NCBI GenBank assembly: GCA_027600665.1 | Contig: JADGJL010000621.1 | Coordinates: 1,680-17,095 of the forward strand | Source of the DNA: Irineochytrium annulatum | Taxonomy: Eukaryota > Chytridiomycota > Chytridiomycetes > Chytridiales > Chytridiaceae | Direction of reading: 5' to 3' | DNA length: 15,416 nucleotides | Part shown: in pieces, positions 1-8,498 of the stretch | Layout: every line of letters begins with the position of its first letter | Numbering within the stretch: position 1 is the stretch's first letter | The notes under the pieces: generated by a model | Databases searched by the model: none | Told to the model about the DNA's origin: nothing | Seen by the model: the letters and a program-made list of their open reading frames with translations, nothing else | Translations under genes and position numbers: made by a program

Positions 1-21
1 TTTTCCTTTTTTTTTTTTTTT
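1..21 (+). repeat. poly-T tract at window edge, probably intronic
   Basis: A run of T interrupted only by CC at 5-6. It is followed by CTAAC at 37-41 and an AG at 54-55, so it most likely belongs to the 3' part of an intron of the carboxypeptidase gene. It carries no coding signal. Confidence 0.5.
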
Positions 22-929
22 ATCTGGCTGTATGGCCTAACTCCTTTTCGTAAAGACGGCCCGGTCCTGGACCAGTCTGAGTGCGATGAGATGGCCGGAA
101 AGTACTCGTTCTGCCGCAACATGATTGACGCTTGCTACCAGTACGAGGGTGTCTTCGCTTGCGTTCCCGGTGGTATCTACTGCAACAACGCCATGATTGC
201 TCCATTCCAAAAGACGGGTTTGAACATTTACGACATTCGTCAGAAGGTGCCTACTTTCTCTTCTCTTTGTTTGGTATCTTGTGGGCCCTCTAACTCTTCT
301 CAGTGCGACCCGAGCAACCCGCTGTGCTACTCAATCCTCGGCGACATTGAGGCGTACCTGAACCGCCCCGACATCCAGCTCGCCCTTGGCGTGGACCGCT
401 CTTACCAGGGCTGCAACATGGCCGTGAACCAGAAGTTCTTCCTTGCTGGTGACTGGATGCGCCCCTACGTCAACCTGATCCCAGGCATTCTCGAGGAGGA
501 TGTCAATATCTTGATCTACGCCGGTGACGCCGATTACATTTGCAACTGGATGTGAGTTTACTTTCTGGAGTTTTCCTTGGACATGTTTGTGACGTTACTA
601 TTTAGGGGTAACGAGGCGTGGGCTCTTGAGCTTGAGTGGCCCGGAAAGGAGGGCTTTAACAACGCCGAGGAGTGGTCATGGGTCTCTAAGGCGACAGGCA
701 AAAAGGCCGGGACCTTCAGGATGTTCGAGAAGCTCGCGTTCCTGCGTATCTTTGAGGCCGGCCACATGGGTATGGGTCTAGCCTCCTTTTTTGACAACTG
801 TTGTTTCTAATTTTCGATTCTTTTTCAGTTCCGTACGACCAGCCCGAGCACAGCAATGAGTTCATCAAGAGGTGGATCGCGCCGCAGGGCAAGGGTGGTG
901 TCGAGGAACTTATGACCGAGAAGCTGTAA
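1..929 (+). CDS. serine carboxypeptidase, carboxypeptidase Y family (C-terminal part, 5' end outside window)
   Basis: A peptidase S10 enzyme removes C-terminal residues from peptides, in fungi usually in the vacuole or after secretion. The likely exons are 56-246, 304-551, 606-769 and 829-929, with the stop TAA at 927-929. The joined product ends with about 233 residues. Family signatures seen are CVPGGIYCNN, the catalytic Asp in YAGDADYICNWMGN and the catalytic His in GHMVPYDQP. The GHM|V and NWM|G codons are each split by an intron (770-828, GTATGG; 552-605, GTGAGT). The intron at 247-303 is called because DIRQK joined to CDPSNPLCY matches the family, and CTAAC lies just before the acceptor. 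The first acceptor is uncertain. I place it after AG at 54-55, with CTAAC at 37-41 as branch site and the poly-T before it. The catalytic Ser and the signal and propeptide lie outside the window. The vacuolar location is inferred from the family. Confidence 0.9.
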
Positions 930-1755
930 TTAAGATGTGTATAATCATCGCCCTTTCACTTTTTATTCGATGTGGAAGCTGTTTGTTGGCGAGTTTGTGT
1001 TTGCGACGGGGCGTGGAGGTGCTGACCGATCTGGATATTTGTTTTTATGTTGTTGTCAATTGTATCTTGTAGGATTAACGCATTTTCGTGTATTGATTAA
1101 TTTGCCATCACTCGAAGTAATGTTGCCTCGCATGCTTGCTTTGGGGACGTTGGCTAATGTGAGTATCCCAGTTCACTACGCGGAATTCCCAATACTTGTG
1201 GACTCGAAAGTGATATACCCTCAGTGGTCAAATATGCCCTTCATTCATACATTCCATTCTTCTCAACACGTTAGAGCAGTCATTAGGAAGAGCAAAATGG
1301 CGGCACCCGCCCACGACCATTGAGCGATCATTATCGGCCACTCCGATTGAGACTCAGTGGCTGACAAGTCGGCGCTATCACATCCAGAAACTGCCATCGC
1401 TTTCACGCCCATCGTCAGGGCAACGAGAAAGGTCATGATTCCGCACGTTGGGGATGCTCGAACGCTCCATTCGAGACCTCGTGGACGTATGTAGCACCAG
1501 AGATCAGCAGTAAGGAATCAGTCCGGGAAGGCGGGGCTGATTGATTGAATATGTGGCTGTATTGCTCAGGCGCAATAATATTAAACAAAGTGAATTATAA
1601 CAGCAGGCCTAGAAGTGAAAGAAAAACGAGTTTGTAGAAACAATAGGCAACGGGAGTACACGCATTAGACTCGAACGGAAGGTGGCAAACAAAACAAAAA
1701 GTTAGAGTCTAGGATGAAAAAATAGTCGATCAATCTACAGTGAAAACTATCTAAT
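930..1755. other. convergent intergenic region, no gene seen
   Basis: This 826-bp stretch lies between the stops of the carboxypeptidase (+) and the nucleotidyltransferase-HAD gene (-). It must hold both 3' UTRs and transcript ends. It is more AT-rich than its surroundings, especially 1560-1755. An open frame of 128 codons at 937-1323 (+) has no recognisable motif and starts eight bases after the carboxypeptidase stop, so I treat it as non-coding. I see no tRNA, no canonical AATAAA signal and no clear repeat. Confidence 0.6.
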
Positions 1756-3666
1756 CTAGATGAGAAGATGCTGGGCCAAGTCGTCCGCGTTCCGACCGAC
1801 ATTAAGAGCGATAGCTGACGGGTAGGGGTTTGTGGCAGCGAAGTCGTTGATCAGGACACGCTTCGTGTGGAGCATACCGAAGAGGATCATGTCGTAGTTC
1901 ATGCCGGCTTCCTTTAGCTGCTTCTCGGTCGCGTCCCTAAAGCTCTCGTGGCGGGACGTCGTCAGGATGATCTGGACCCTGCCGGTCGCGTGCAGGGTGT
2001 TGAGGTGCTCGACGTTCTTGCGGAGCGCCTTAGTCGTCCCCCACGTGGGCTTGAAGTACTGGCCCGAGTTGCCGACGACGGTGCCGTCGATGTCGACGAA
2101 CAGGGTCTTGAACGAGCCGCAGTAGGCCCTCCAGGCCGGGAGGGTTCCCCAGTCCTCGTAGCCCGACGACGGGATCGAGATGAACGGCGGGGCCGACTCG
2201 TCCGCCATCCTGAGCCAGATGAGGTCCGAGACGGCGAGCTCGACGCCCTTAGAGCTCGTCATGCCCGAGATGGCCTGGTACTTGCGAGCGACGGCGACCC
2301 TCTTGAGCATGTTCTCGCACGACCTCCAGGCGTAACCCCCGACGCAAAAGGAGTTGGAGATCATGGCCTTCTCCACGATGCTGGTCAGGTGTCCCGTGCC
2401 CGGGTTGACGGCAGCGTACGACTTTGAGGCGACGTTCGAGACGGCGCCCTCGGTCTCCCTCGTGATCTCGAGAGTCGAGACCCCGTCGACGGCGTCGACC
2501 GCGCACGCGAACTGGTTGTCGCAGTCCTTGAGGAAGATGGCGCCGCGGACGCCGGCCGTCGCGAGGATGCACTCGATCGTCTGGACCTGGTCGACGGTCT
2601 CGTCCTCGATCACGACGATGGAGACCTCCATCTCGTGGAGCCTGGGGACGCCGTCTTCGAAGGCCTTGAGGATGGCGTGAACGTCACCGGCGCAGTACTT
2701 GTCGACGTGCTCCTTGAGGAGACCAACGACGATACGGTTGACCTTTGTGCAAACAAGTTAAAAAGCTACGTATATACAGAGCTTCTTGTTTACCTTGGAC
2801 AAGTTCAGGGTCGACAGAGCGTCGACAACCATCAATCGGCCGTTGGGCTGCGTCAGCATCCACTTGGGCTTCACGCCGGGGAAGCGGGAGGACCTGCCCG
2901 CCGAGGGCACGACGATGGTGACGGACTCGCCCTCGGGGATTGGGGTGGCGTCGGCCGGCTGGGCGAGAGGTGGGCGAGTGAAAACCTCGGAAGGCGGGAA
3001 ACTTGACACCGGCTCGACGCCCGCGAAGCGGATTGGCGTGAAGTCGGCAGACCAGGTGCCTTGGCCGGCGTTGGCGACGGCCTCGAGCTCGGCGACCTCG
3101 ATGGCACCGGGGCGGGCAGCACCCTCCTGAAGGGTCCTCCTCATTTCCTCGAGGATGGCGGCCTGGACGAGACGGGCGGCCGCGAGCCATGGCTTAACCG
3201 TCTCGGTGTTGTCGGCCCACCTGTGGGCCAGGCTCTTGTGGAGGCCGTCGAGGACGATGAACGTGTTGTTGATGAAGCGGATCTTGTACTGCTTCTGGAT
3301 CTGAACCGACGTATCCCAGAGGGCCGTGGCGAGCAAACCGGCGAGGTATGTCCCGAGGCAAGTCAAGGGCGGGACCTGTCCGACAGCGGCGCGCGGCGGG
3401 AGGGCGAGCGAGCGGTTCTCCATGTCGATACCGATGCTCTTCGGGTGGTAGAGCTCGTCGGCGCGCTCGAGGGCCGCGACGTCGGCGTCTGGCGACAGGC
3501 GGGCGTTGACGGTCGGGGGTGCGGTCTTGGCGGCGTCATCGATCAGGGCGACAAAATGATCCGAGATCGTGTTGATGTACCATTTGAGCTCTGGGAGCGA
3601 GCACCGCTCGAAGAAGCGGGAGAACGAGGTGAGGCTCGAAGCCGACGTGGGAGCGAGAGTAGCCAT
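1756..3666 (-). CDS. nucleotidyltransferase / HAD phosphatase-like fusion protein
   Basis: Two exons, 2794-3666 and 1756-2742, are joined across a 51-nt intron (donor AAG|GTAAAC, acceptor CACAAAG, phase 0) and give 619 residues. The start at 3666 has a good context (AGAAATGGC). Residues 1-245 match no family I know. Residues about 248-500 look like a sugar-phosphate or MobA-like nucleotidyltransferase. The nucleotide-binding loop is VVPSAGRSSRF (252-262) followed by KPK (266-268), and a metal-site-like KDCDN lies at 363-367. Residues about 503-619 look like a HAD domain, with motif I DIDGT (508-512), motif II-like TTSR (552-555) and an acidic NDF (590-592). Bacterial capsule and surface-glycan loci use similar enzyme pairs to activate a sugar or alcohol phosphate with CTP or UTP. 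The substrate here cannot be told. No signal peptide or membrane segment is evident, so it is probably cytosolic. Confidence 0.75.
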
Positions 3667-4207
3667 TTCTGTTATCGAAGACGATCAAAGGTTAGAGCAT
3701 GTGCTGCCTATTTGGATCGTCTCGCGGGGAGTGATCCGGCGGCATCCGATTGCCTCGACTACGCCTTTGCTGCACGGCCCGCGTCTGCAAGTTGCAGCAC
3801 AGGCAACGGCCGCCAGCGACGGCCATTCCGATGGCCTCGACCACCGCCCTGCAACACGGCCCGCGTCCGCAGGTCGCAGCACAGGCAACGGCCGCCAGCG
3901 ACGGCCACGGCAGGCCACTGATCTCGACGACTTGCCTGAAGCGTTGCTGCGCGTGCTGGGCGGGGAATTCAGAAGGGGACGAGGCTTGATGGTCGCGTTC
4001 GTCAAATTCAGCAGCGGGGTTTCAACGCGTTGGCCTTTCAACGTTGTTGATGCGGCAGCGTCAGCGATTCGACAGGCAGCGACGGCTTGCCAGAGAAGGG
4101 AAATAAAATGACGAGAGCATATTAATCACGAGAATCACCATTGCTCATTAGCTGCATCAGATTATTCCAAAATACAAGAAAAAGAAAAAGCGCATCCAAG
4201 AATGTGT
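3667..4207. promoter_or_regulatory. intergenic region: promoter side of the nucleotidyltransferase-HAD gene, 3' side of the poly(A) polymerase-like gene
   Basis: Both flanking genes read leftward, so this 541-bp stretch holds the 3' UTR of the gene ending at 4208 and the promoter and 5' UTR of the gene starting at 3666. Its left half is GC-rich and holds the 82-bp repeat pair (3752-3915). Its right end (about 4105-4200) is AT-rich with an A/G run (CAAGAAAAAGAAAAAG near 4175). Open frames crossing it on both strands look like products of GC bias and the repeat, with no recognisable domain. No clear TATA element was found. Confidence 0.5.
3752..3915. repeat. two tandem copies of an 82-bp direct repeat
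   Basis: Copy 1 is 3752-3833 and copy 2 is 3834-3915, directly abutting. By eye about 64 of the first 74 positions agree. A 32-bp stretch is identical between 3794-3825 and 3876-3907. The last eight positions of each unit have diverged. Copy 1 holds a short palindrome, CTGCAAGTTGCAG, which is degraded in copy 2. The repeat lies about 90-250 bp upstream of the start codon of the leftward nucleotidyltransferase-HAD gene. Confidence 0.85.
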
Positions 4208-7200
4208 CTATAAATTCCCTCCCCGGGCCTCCCCTCTCACGACAACGGCGGCTGGCGTGAAACCCATCATCCTGTCTGCCGGGTGTTCGGCGCCCAAACC
4301 CTGCAGTGAGCCGTCCACGCTCCTTTTCAGCGTGTCCAGACTCTTCTTCCTCTTCACCTTCGACGGTTTCCGGCCAACACCAACCTTCTCGGCGCCGTCA
4401 TGACCAACCACAACGGGCACCTTCATATCCGGGATCGACTTTGTCTGCCGGATCACGACCTTCATGGTCTCGCCGTGCCCATTCGACACCGCTAAGCACC
4501 TTGTCCCTTCGCCATCTACCGTAGCCACGGACGCCACCACTTTGAGCTTAGAGTCAACCTCACTCGACGCCGCGCCAGCACTCCGACCGTTCACGCCGCC
4601 GCCGCTCAACGGCCGTGGGTTAGCCGTCGCGTCCGGCGAACCATCGCCTACAAAGCCGCCCGTCGTCGCGCTCCGCCGAAGCTTCCCGACGTTTCCGAAC
4701 TTATCGCCGGCCTGTGACGGCCTCGGGGACCCGTTGGCGCTGCTAGCCGGCGACGCGGCGACCTCCGTCACATCGGAGGACCCGGCGGCTCGGACTTTTT
4801 TGCCCGAAGACGGGGACACATTCTTAGCGGCCTTCACCCGGTCGGATGATCCTACGGCACTTTGCCCCTTAGCGTCGGGAACGGGTGACGGCGGCTTTTG
4901 CTTAGAGTTCTCGCCGTTGGCCGCCGGGGGCTGCGCAAGCCCGCTGCCTACGTCCTTCGTCGCGGCCGGCGACGGCGACCTCCCCTTCTCGGGTATCGAA
5001 GGTGCCTGGGTCTTCGCCCCACTTGCCACGTTTTTCGTTGTCGGTGCCGGCGAACCCCTTCCATTCGGCGTCGGTGCGGGCAAGCTTTTGTCCTTCTTCT
5101 TCGCTAGCGTCGGCGTCTTTACGCCAGCGGTACCGTCCTGAGCCGCGCCAGCCGCTCCCTTCACCTTACTCCGCTCGCCTTGCGACTTCCCTGCCGATGC
5201 CTCCTTTCCCCCGCCCGGTTGCGCATCACCGCTGACGGGCGTCCCATTGTGGCCGCCGTTCCCGTTCCCCTTCTCACGCGACTTCCCCCGATCCGCCGCC
5301 TTCTCGCCTTGGCCCGATTCCGCAACCCCGTCCGCCGCCTTCCGCAACCCAGCCGACGACATGCGACGCCCGTTCTTCCACCCGGCTTCGCTCGCCTTCT
5401 CCCGCGGCGGCGCCTTCTCGAACACGCGGTTCAGCGCGATATCGGCCGCAGCCGCAGACGCGACGGCGTGCGGACCACCGCCGCCTGCGGCAGCAGCGGC
5501 CGCTGTCGCGGCATCGTACAAGATCCTGGCGGCTCGCCGAAACTCGTTCAGAAGGGGCGGGACCTCCTCGACCATACCCGTCGTATTCCTATCAAGCTAC
5601 GCTTCCATCAGCACAACTAAACCCTGCGTGCGGGCAAACGAGCCCAACCAACCTGAAAAGGATCCTCCACCACGAGACTCATCTCCAGCGTCTTCGCCCT
5701 GACCAACTCCTCCGGCAGATAGTCCAGCACCCTCCCCACCCGCACGCTGCACACGCGATCGTGCCGATACTCATAGACCCACCCGTAGTACCTCATGAAC
5801 CCGTAGAACAGGTCCACGACTCGCGCCTCAAGGCCGTCGTCCCCCAGAGCCCGGGCGAGAATGTAGGGCTGGAGGAGAGGGGAGTCGAGGTCGGAGATGA
5901 AGGAGACGTCCCAAGTCACCATGCGGGTGGGCGCGGGCGCCGGGCGGGGCCGTTCGCGGCGATCGCGTGGGCGAGGGGCGGATGTGGATGCGGCCGTATT
6001 CGGCGCGGGTGCAGCGACGGTTGCTGAGGTCGCGGGGACCGGTGGCTGATCTGCGGAATCGGTCGTCGGCTCGGGTGGTTGTGATGCCGGAAGCGCGGTC
6101 GGGGTCTCGGCGGCCATGCCCCCGTCGTGATCAAACTTGGCTTCCGCCTTCTGCTGCAAAGTAGTCTCCTTTTTCGACATTCCCGGCCGCAGCGCCCGCT
6201 CCTGCGCACGCGTGACGAGGTAGTGCCGTTCGGGTGACGTGAACAGCGCCTGTAACGAAGGGATCATTCCCCGGACCTGCAGGTAGTTGATCGCCATCAG
6301 AGTGTACGCGTACGACGACACCGTTCCTAATCAGTATCAAACCCCTTAGATTAACGTAGAAACAGGAAGGAAAGGAAAAGTCTCCCACCTCCGCCAGCCG
6401 GATCATTCAAATCCCTCATCCTTGCCCAATGCTTTATCAGCATAATCAGCGGATGCAGGCACGGATCCATTCTTAAATACGTCCATATCAACTTCGAGTT
6501 CACTATGCCCAGCATATTCCCAACATTGATGTCCGCTGCTAACCCAAACTCGGGATCAAAGAATTTACAAATGGGCACTCTCGCCCTCGCGACGGGCACG
6601 ACCTTGGTCATCCCATTCTTCCTCAGGTACTCCGCGAGCCCGTACATGTTCGTAATGGGGTGCGCGTCCGGCTGGGCGCAGTCGTGCAGCTCGATCGTGA
6701 TGTCAACGTCCGAGGTAACAGATCCGAGGCCCGTGACCGACGAGCCGAAGAGGTGCGCCTGGATGCGGCCGGGGATGTTCTTATAGGCGCGGTCCAAAAT
6801 CCGGTTGATCTTCTTCAGGAAGTGCACGCGGACGTCCATAAAATCCGGCGGTCGTGCTAAGGATTTCAGCAGGGTGGTGACGGATGACGCGCCGAGGATC
6901 GTGTGGAAGGTATCGGGGAGGTGGGAGGGCGGTGTGGGAGCCGTGTCGACAATGCGCATGCGCTCCATGTGGGATTTGAGGCGCTCGGCGCGGATGGAGT
7001 CAACAAAGATCGCGCGGCGCTCGTTGAGAGCTTGCCGGCGGGCTTGAAGGAGGGCGTCGAGCTCCGAGACGCGTGCTATGGCTTCGGATGCGGATAGATC
7101 GGCGCGCCAATTTTCGGGCATAGATTCGGGCAGAAGGTGTTTGGGATTGACGAGCTTTACGGTGGGTGGGAGCGGTGCGAGGGATTGCGCGACATTTGCG

Positions 7201-8121
7201 GAGGAAGAGACGAGGACGGCGAACCAGGGGTATTCGAGGTTGTTGTCCTGGAGGACGTCGATATCGAAGTATCTCGCTTTTTGCGGTGTTAGCTACCTTC
7301 TCACACTGGCAAATAACTCACTACTACATACCCTTCTCTTGATCGCCATCGCCGTCTACCTCGATCGGGAAGATCATGTCCGCCAGTAATCTCCTAAAAT
7401 AAACCTTCTCCGTGCAAACGCACGCCTTCCTCCATTCGTAAAGGAGGGAGTCCCTCTTAAGCGTTCTGAAGTCCATTTTGATCGATAACGACGACCTCGT
7501 CTTCCTCAGATCTGCCGACGTCGTAGCAGGCTGGTGCTCCGTCGGGTTAGTATCCTCCTTAACCGGAATGTCCTCCCCGTCGCTACTGTCATCATCCTTC
7601 GAAAGCTCGTCCTCCTCCGCCTCTTCCTTATCGTCCTTCTCCCCCATCTCCTCCGGGAGTGACGAGGGCTCCATCTCGAATTCTGGTAACGGCTCGACCT
7701 CAGTCGACTCGTTGTCCGTCACCTCCCCCATCTCTCGTGCGCGATTGTCCAAACTCGCACCCGCCGCCACGCCCAATCCCCCCAACTTCCTCTCCACATC
7801 CATCCTCCGCTCCTCGAACCTGACAGTCAGAACGTCCTTGTAATACCGTTCCTTCACGCACTCCGCCAGTTCATCCAATGCCATTGACCTTCTCTCCTTC
7901 CCCAACAACACCCGGACTGCAATCCCCATCACAGCTCGCGATATATGTGACGGCATGACAACATGCTGCGGTAAGACGGGTCTCGGGCGCGTCTTGGCCG
8001 GTCGCCGGGACTTCTTGGTTCGCTTCCTCCTGCTGTTGTTGGGCGTGTCGCCGTTCATGGCCGGATTCCCGGCTGCCGCGACAGCGGTGGAGGGGGGCGG
8101 AGAGGGAGCGGATGCCATCAT
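4208..8121 (-). CDS. Cid1/TRF-type non-canonical poly(A)/poly(U) RNA polymerase
   Basis: Adds nucleotides to RNA 3' ends. Four exons (7332-8121, 6389-7276, 5653-6326, 4208-5596) are joined across introns of 55, 62 and 56 nt, giving 1246 residues. Each junction restores family sequence, for example NDPAGG|GTVSSYAYTL and EDPFQ|LDRNTTGMV. The catalytic core at about 420-600 has GSSVTGLGSVTSDVD (441-455), with metal-binding Asp 453 and 455, and the third Asp in ADINVGN (512). HPLIMLIKHWARMRDLND follows. The PAP-associated domain is at about 728-815, ending in NEFRRAARILYD. Unusual parts are a basic NLS-like patch (31-48), an acidic tract (about 142-190), an insertion of about 95 P/A/T-rich residues between core and PAP-associated domain (about 605-695), and a tail of about 430 low-complexity residues rich in A, S, G, K and P. 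ATG ATG at 8121/8118 is the likely start. Whether it adds A or U cannot be read from the sequence. Confidence 0.88.
4910..5062 (-). repeat. imperfect 26-residue repeat in the polymerase C-terminal tail
   Basis: Within the tail, residues about 963-988 (starting GRGSPAPTTKNV) and 989-1013 (starting GRSPSPAATKDV) are two imperfect copies with a 78-bp period. They share the pattern GR-S-P-x-A-x-T-K-[ND]-V-x-S-G. Both carry Ser-Pro sites typical of disordered, phosphorylated tails. Confidence 0.6.
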
Positions 8122-8498
8122 TGTCGGTGGGGTGGGACCCGAAGGTGCAACGCTGAGATGATGGTCACGCCTTCTCCTGACAATCCTCAGACCAGTCCCA
8201 TATCACCCTGAAGCTCCCGTTGCCATGCCGTCCCCCTTAAATAATGCTTCCGATATATAATCAACCCATGCAGGCGATATTGTTGAATGCTTTGTGGATG
8301 AATTTCGAGGGCCGGGCGACGGCGCGTCACGTCCTCCCCTCATCCGATTCATTACAATATTAACATATTAGAGCATAACGCGTATATCACCCATCAATGG
8401 TAGTGTCGATGTCTAAAAGGAACAAACAGCAAAGATCTGTCAAGAATTAGACGAGGTGCCATTCACATCTAGGCAACATCTCCCTCATTGACAGGAAG
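8122..8498. promoter_or_regulatory. divergent promoter region between the RNA nucleotidyltransferase gene and the HAL2-like gene
   Basis: These 377 bp separate two start codons facing away from each other, so they must hold both promoters and both 5' UTRs. The only strong core-promoter-like word is TATATAA at 8254-8260, which reads as TTATATA on the minus strand. It is about 135 bp from the leftward ATG and about 240 bp from the rightward ATG, so it could serve either. An AT-rich patch (ACAATATTAACATATTAG) lies near 8353-8370. A CAG at 8492-8494 just before the rightward ATG could be the acceptor of a 5' UTR intron. Confidence 0.55.

Noticed and set aside
25..54. Reading the carboxypeptidase frame upstream through YGLTPF as the family's N-G-L-T segment
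   Set aside because: In the family about 20 further residues (including a QY...Y...AC stretch) separate that motif from the following VL...C segment, and there is no room for them. The CTAAC followed by AG at 54-55 fits an intron end better.
937..1323. Open frame of 128 codons just after the carboxypeptidase stop
   Set aside because: No recognisable motif, begins within the expected 3' UTR, and its residue mix (Cys/Phe clusters) looks like translated AT-rich non-coding DNA.
1321..1560. Possible tRNA or structured RNA in the convergent intergenic stretch (short CCACT...AGTGG pairing and a TTCGAGACC word)
   Set aside because: No full cloverleaf could be laid out: acceptor and D arms do not pair.
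3061..3921. Plus-strand frame of 286 codons
   Set aside because: Mostly antisense to the nucleotidyltransferase-HAD first exon, where high GC keeps several frames open. It shows no domain.
3685..4041. Minus-strand frame of 118 codons upstream of the fusion gene
   Set aside because: Covers the tandem repeat, is Arg/Pro-rich with no conserved feature, and is best explained by GC-rich repeat sequence.
4464..5141. Plus-strand frame of 225 codons
   Set aside because: Antisense to the low-complexity tail of the Cid1-type gene, whose junction sequence and family motifs support the minus strand.
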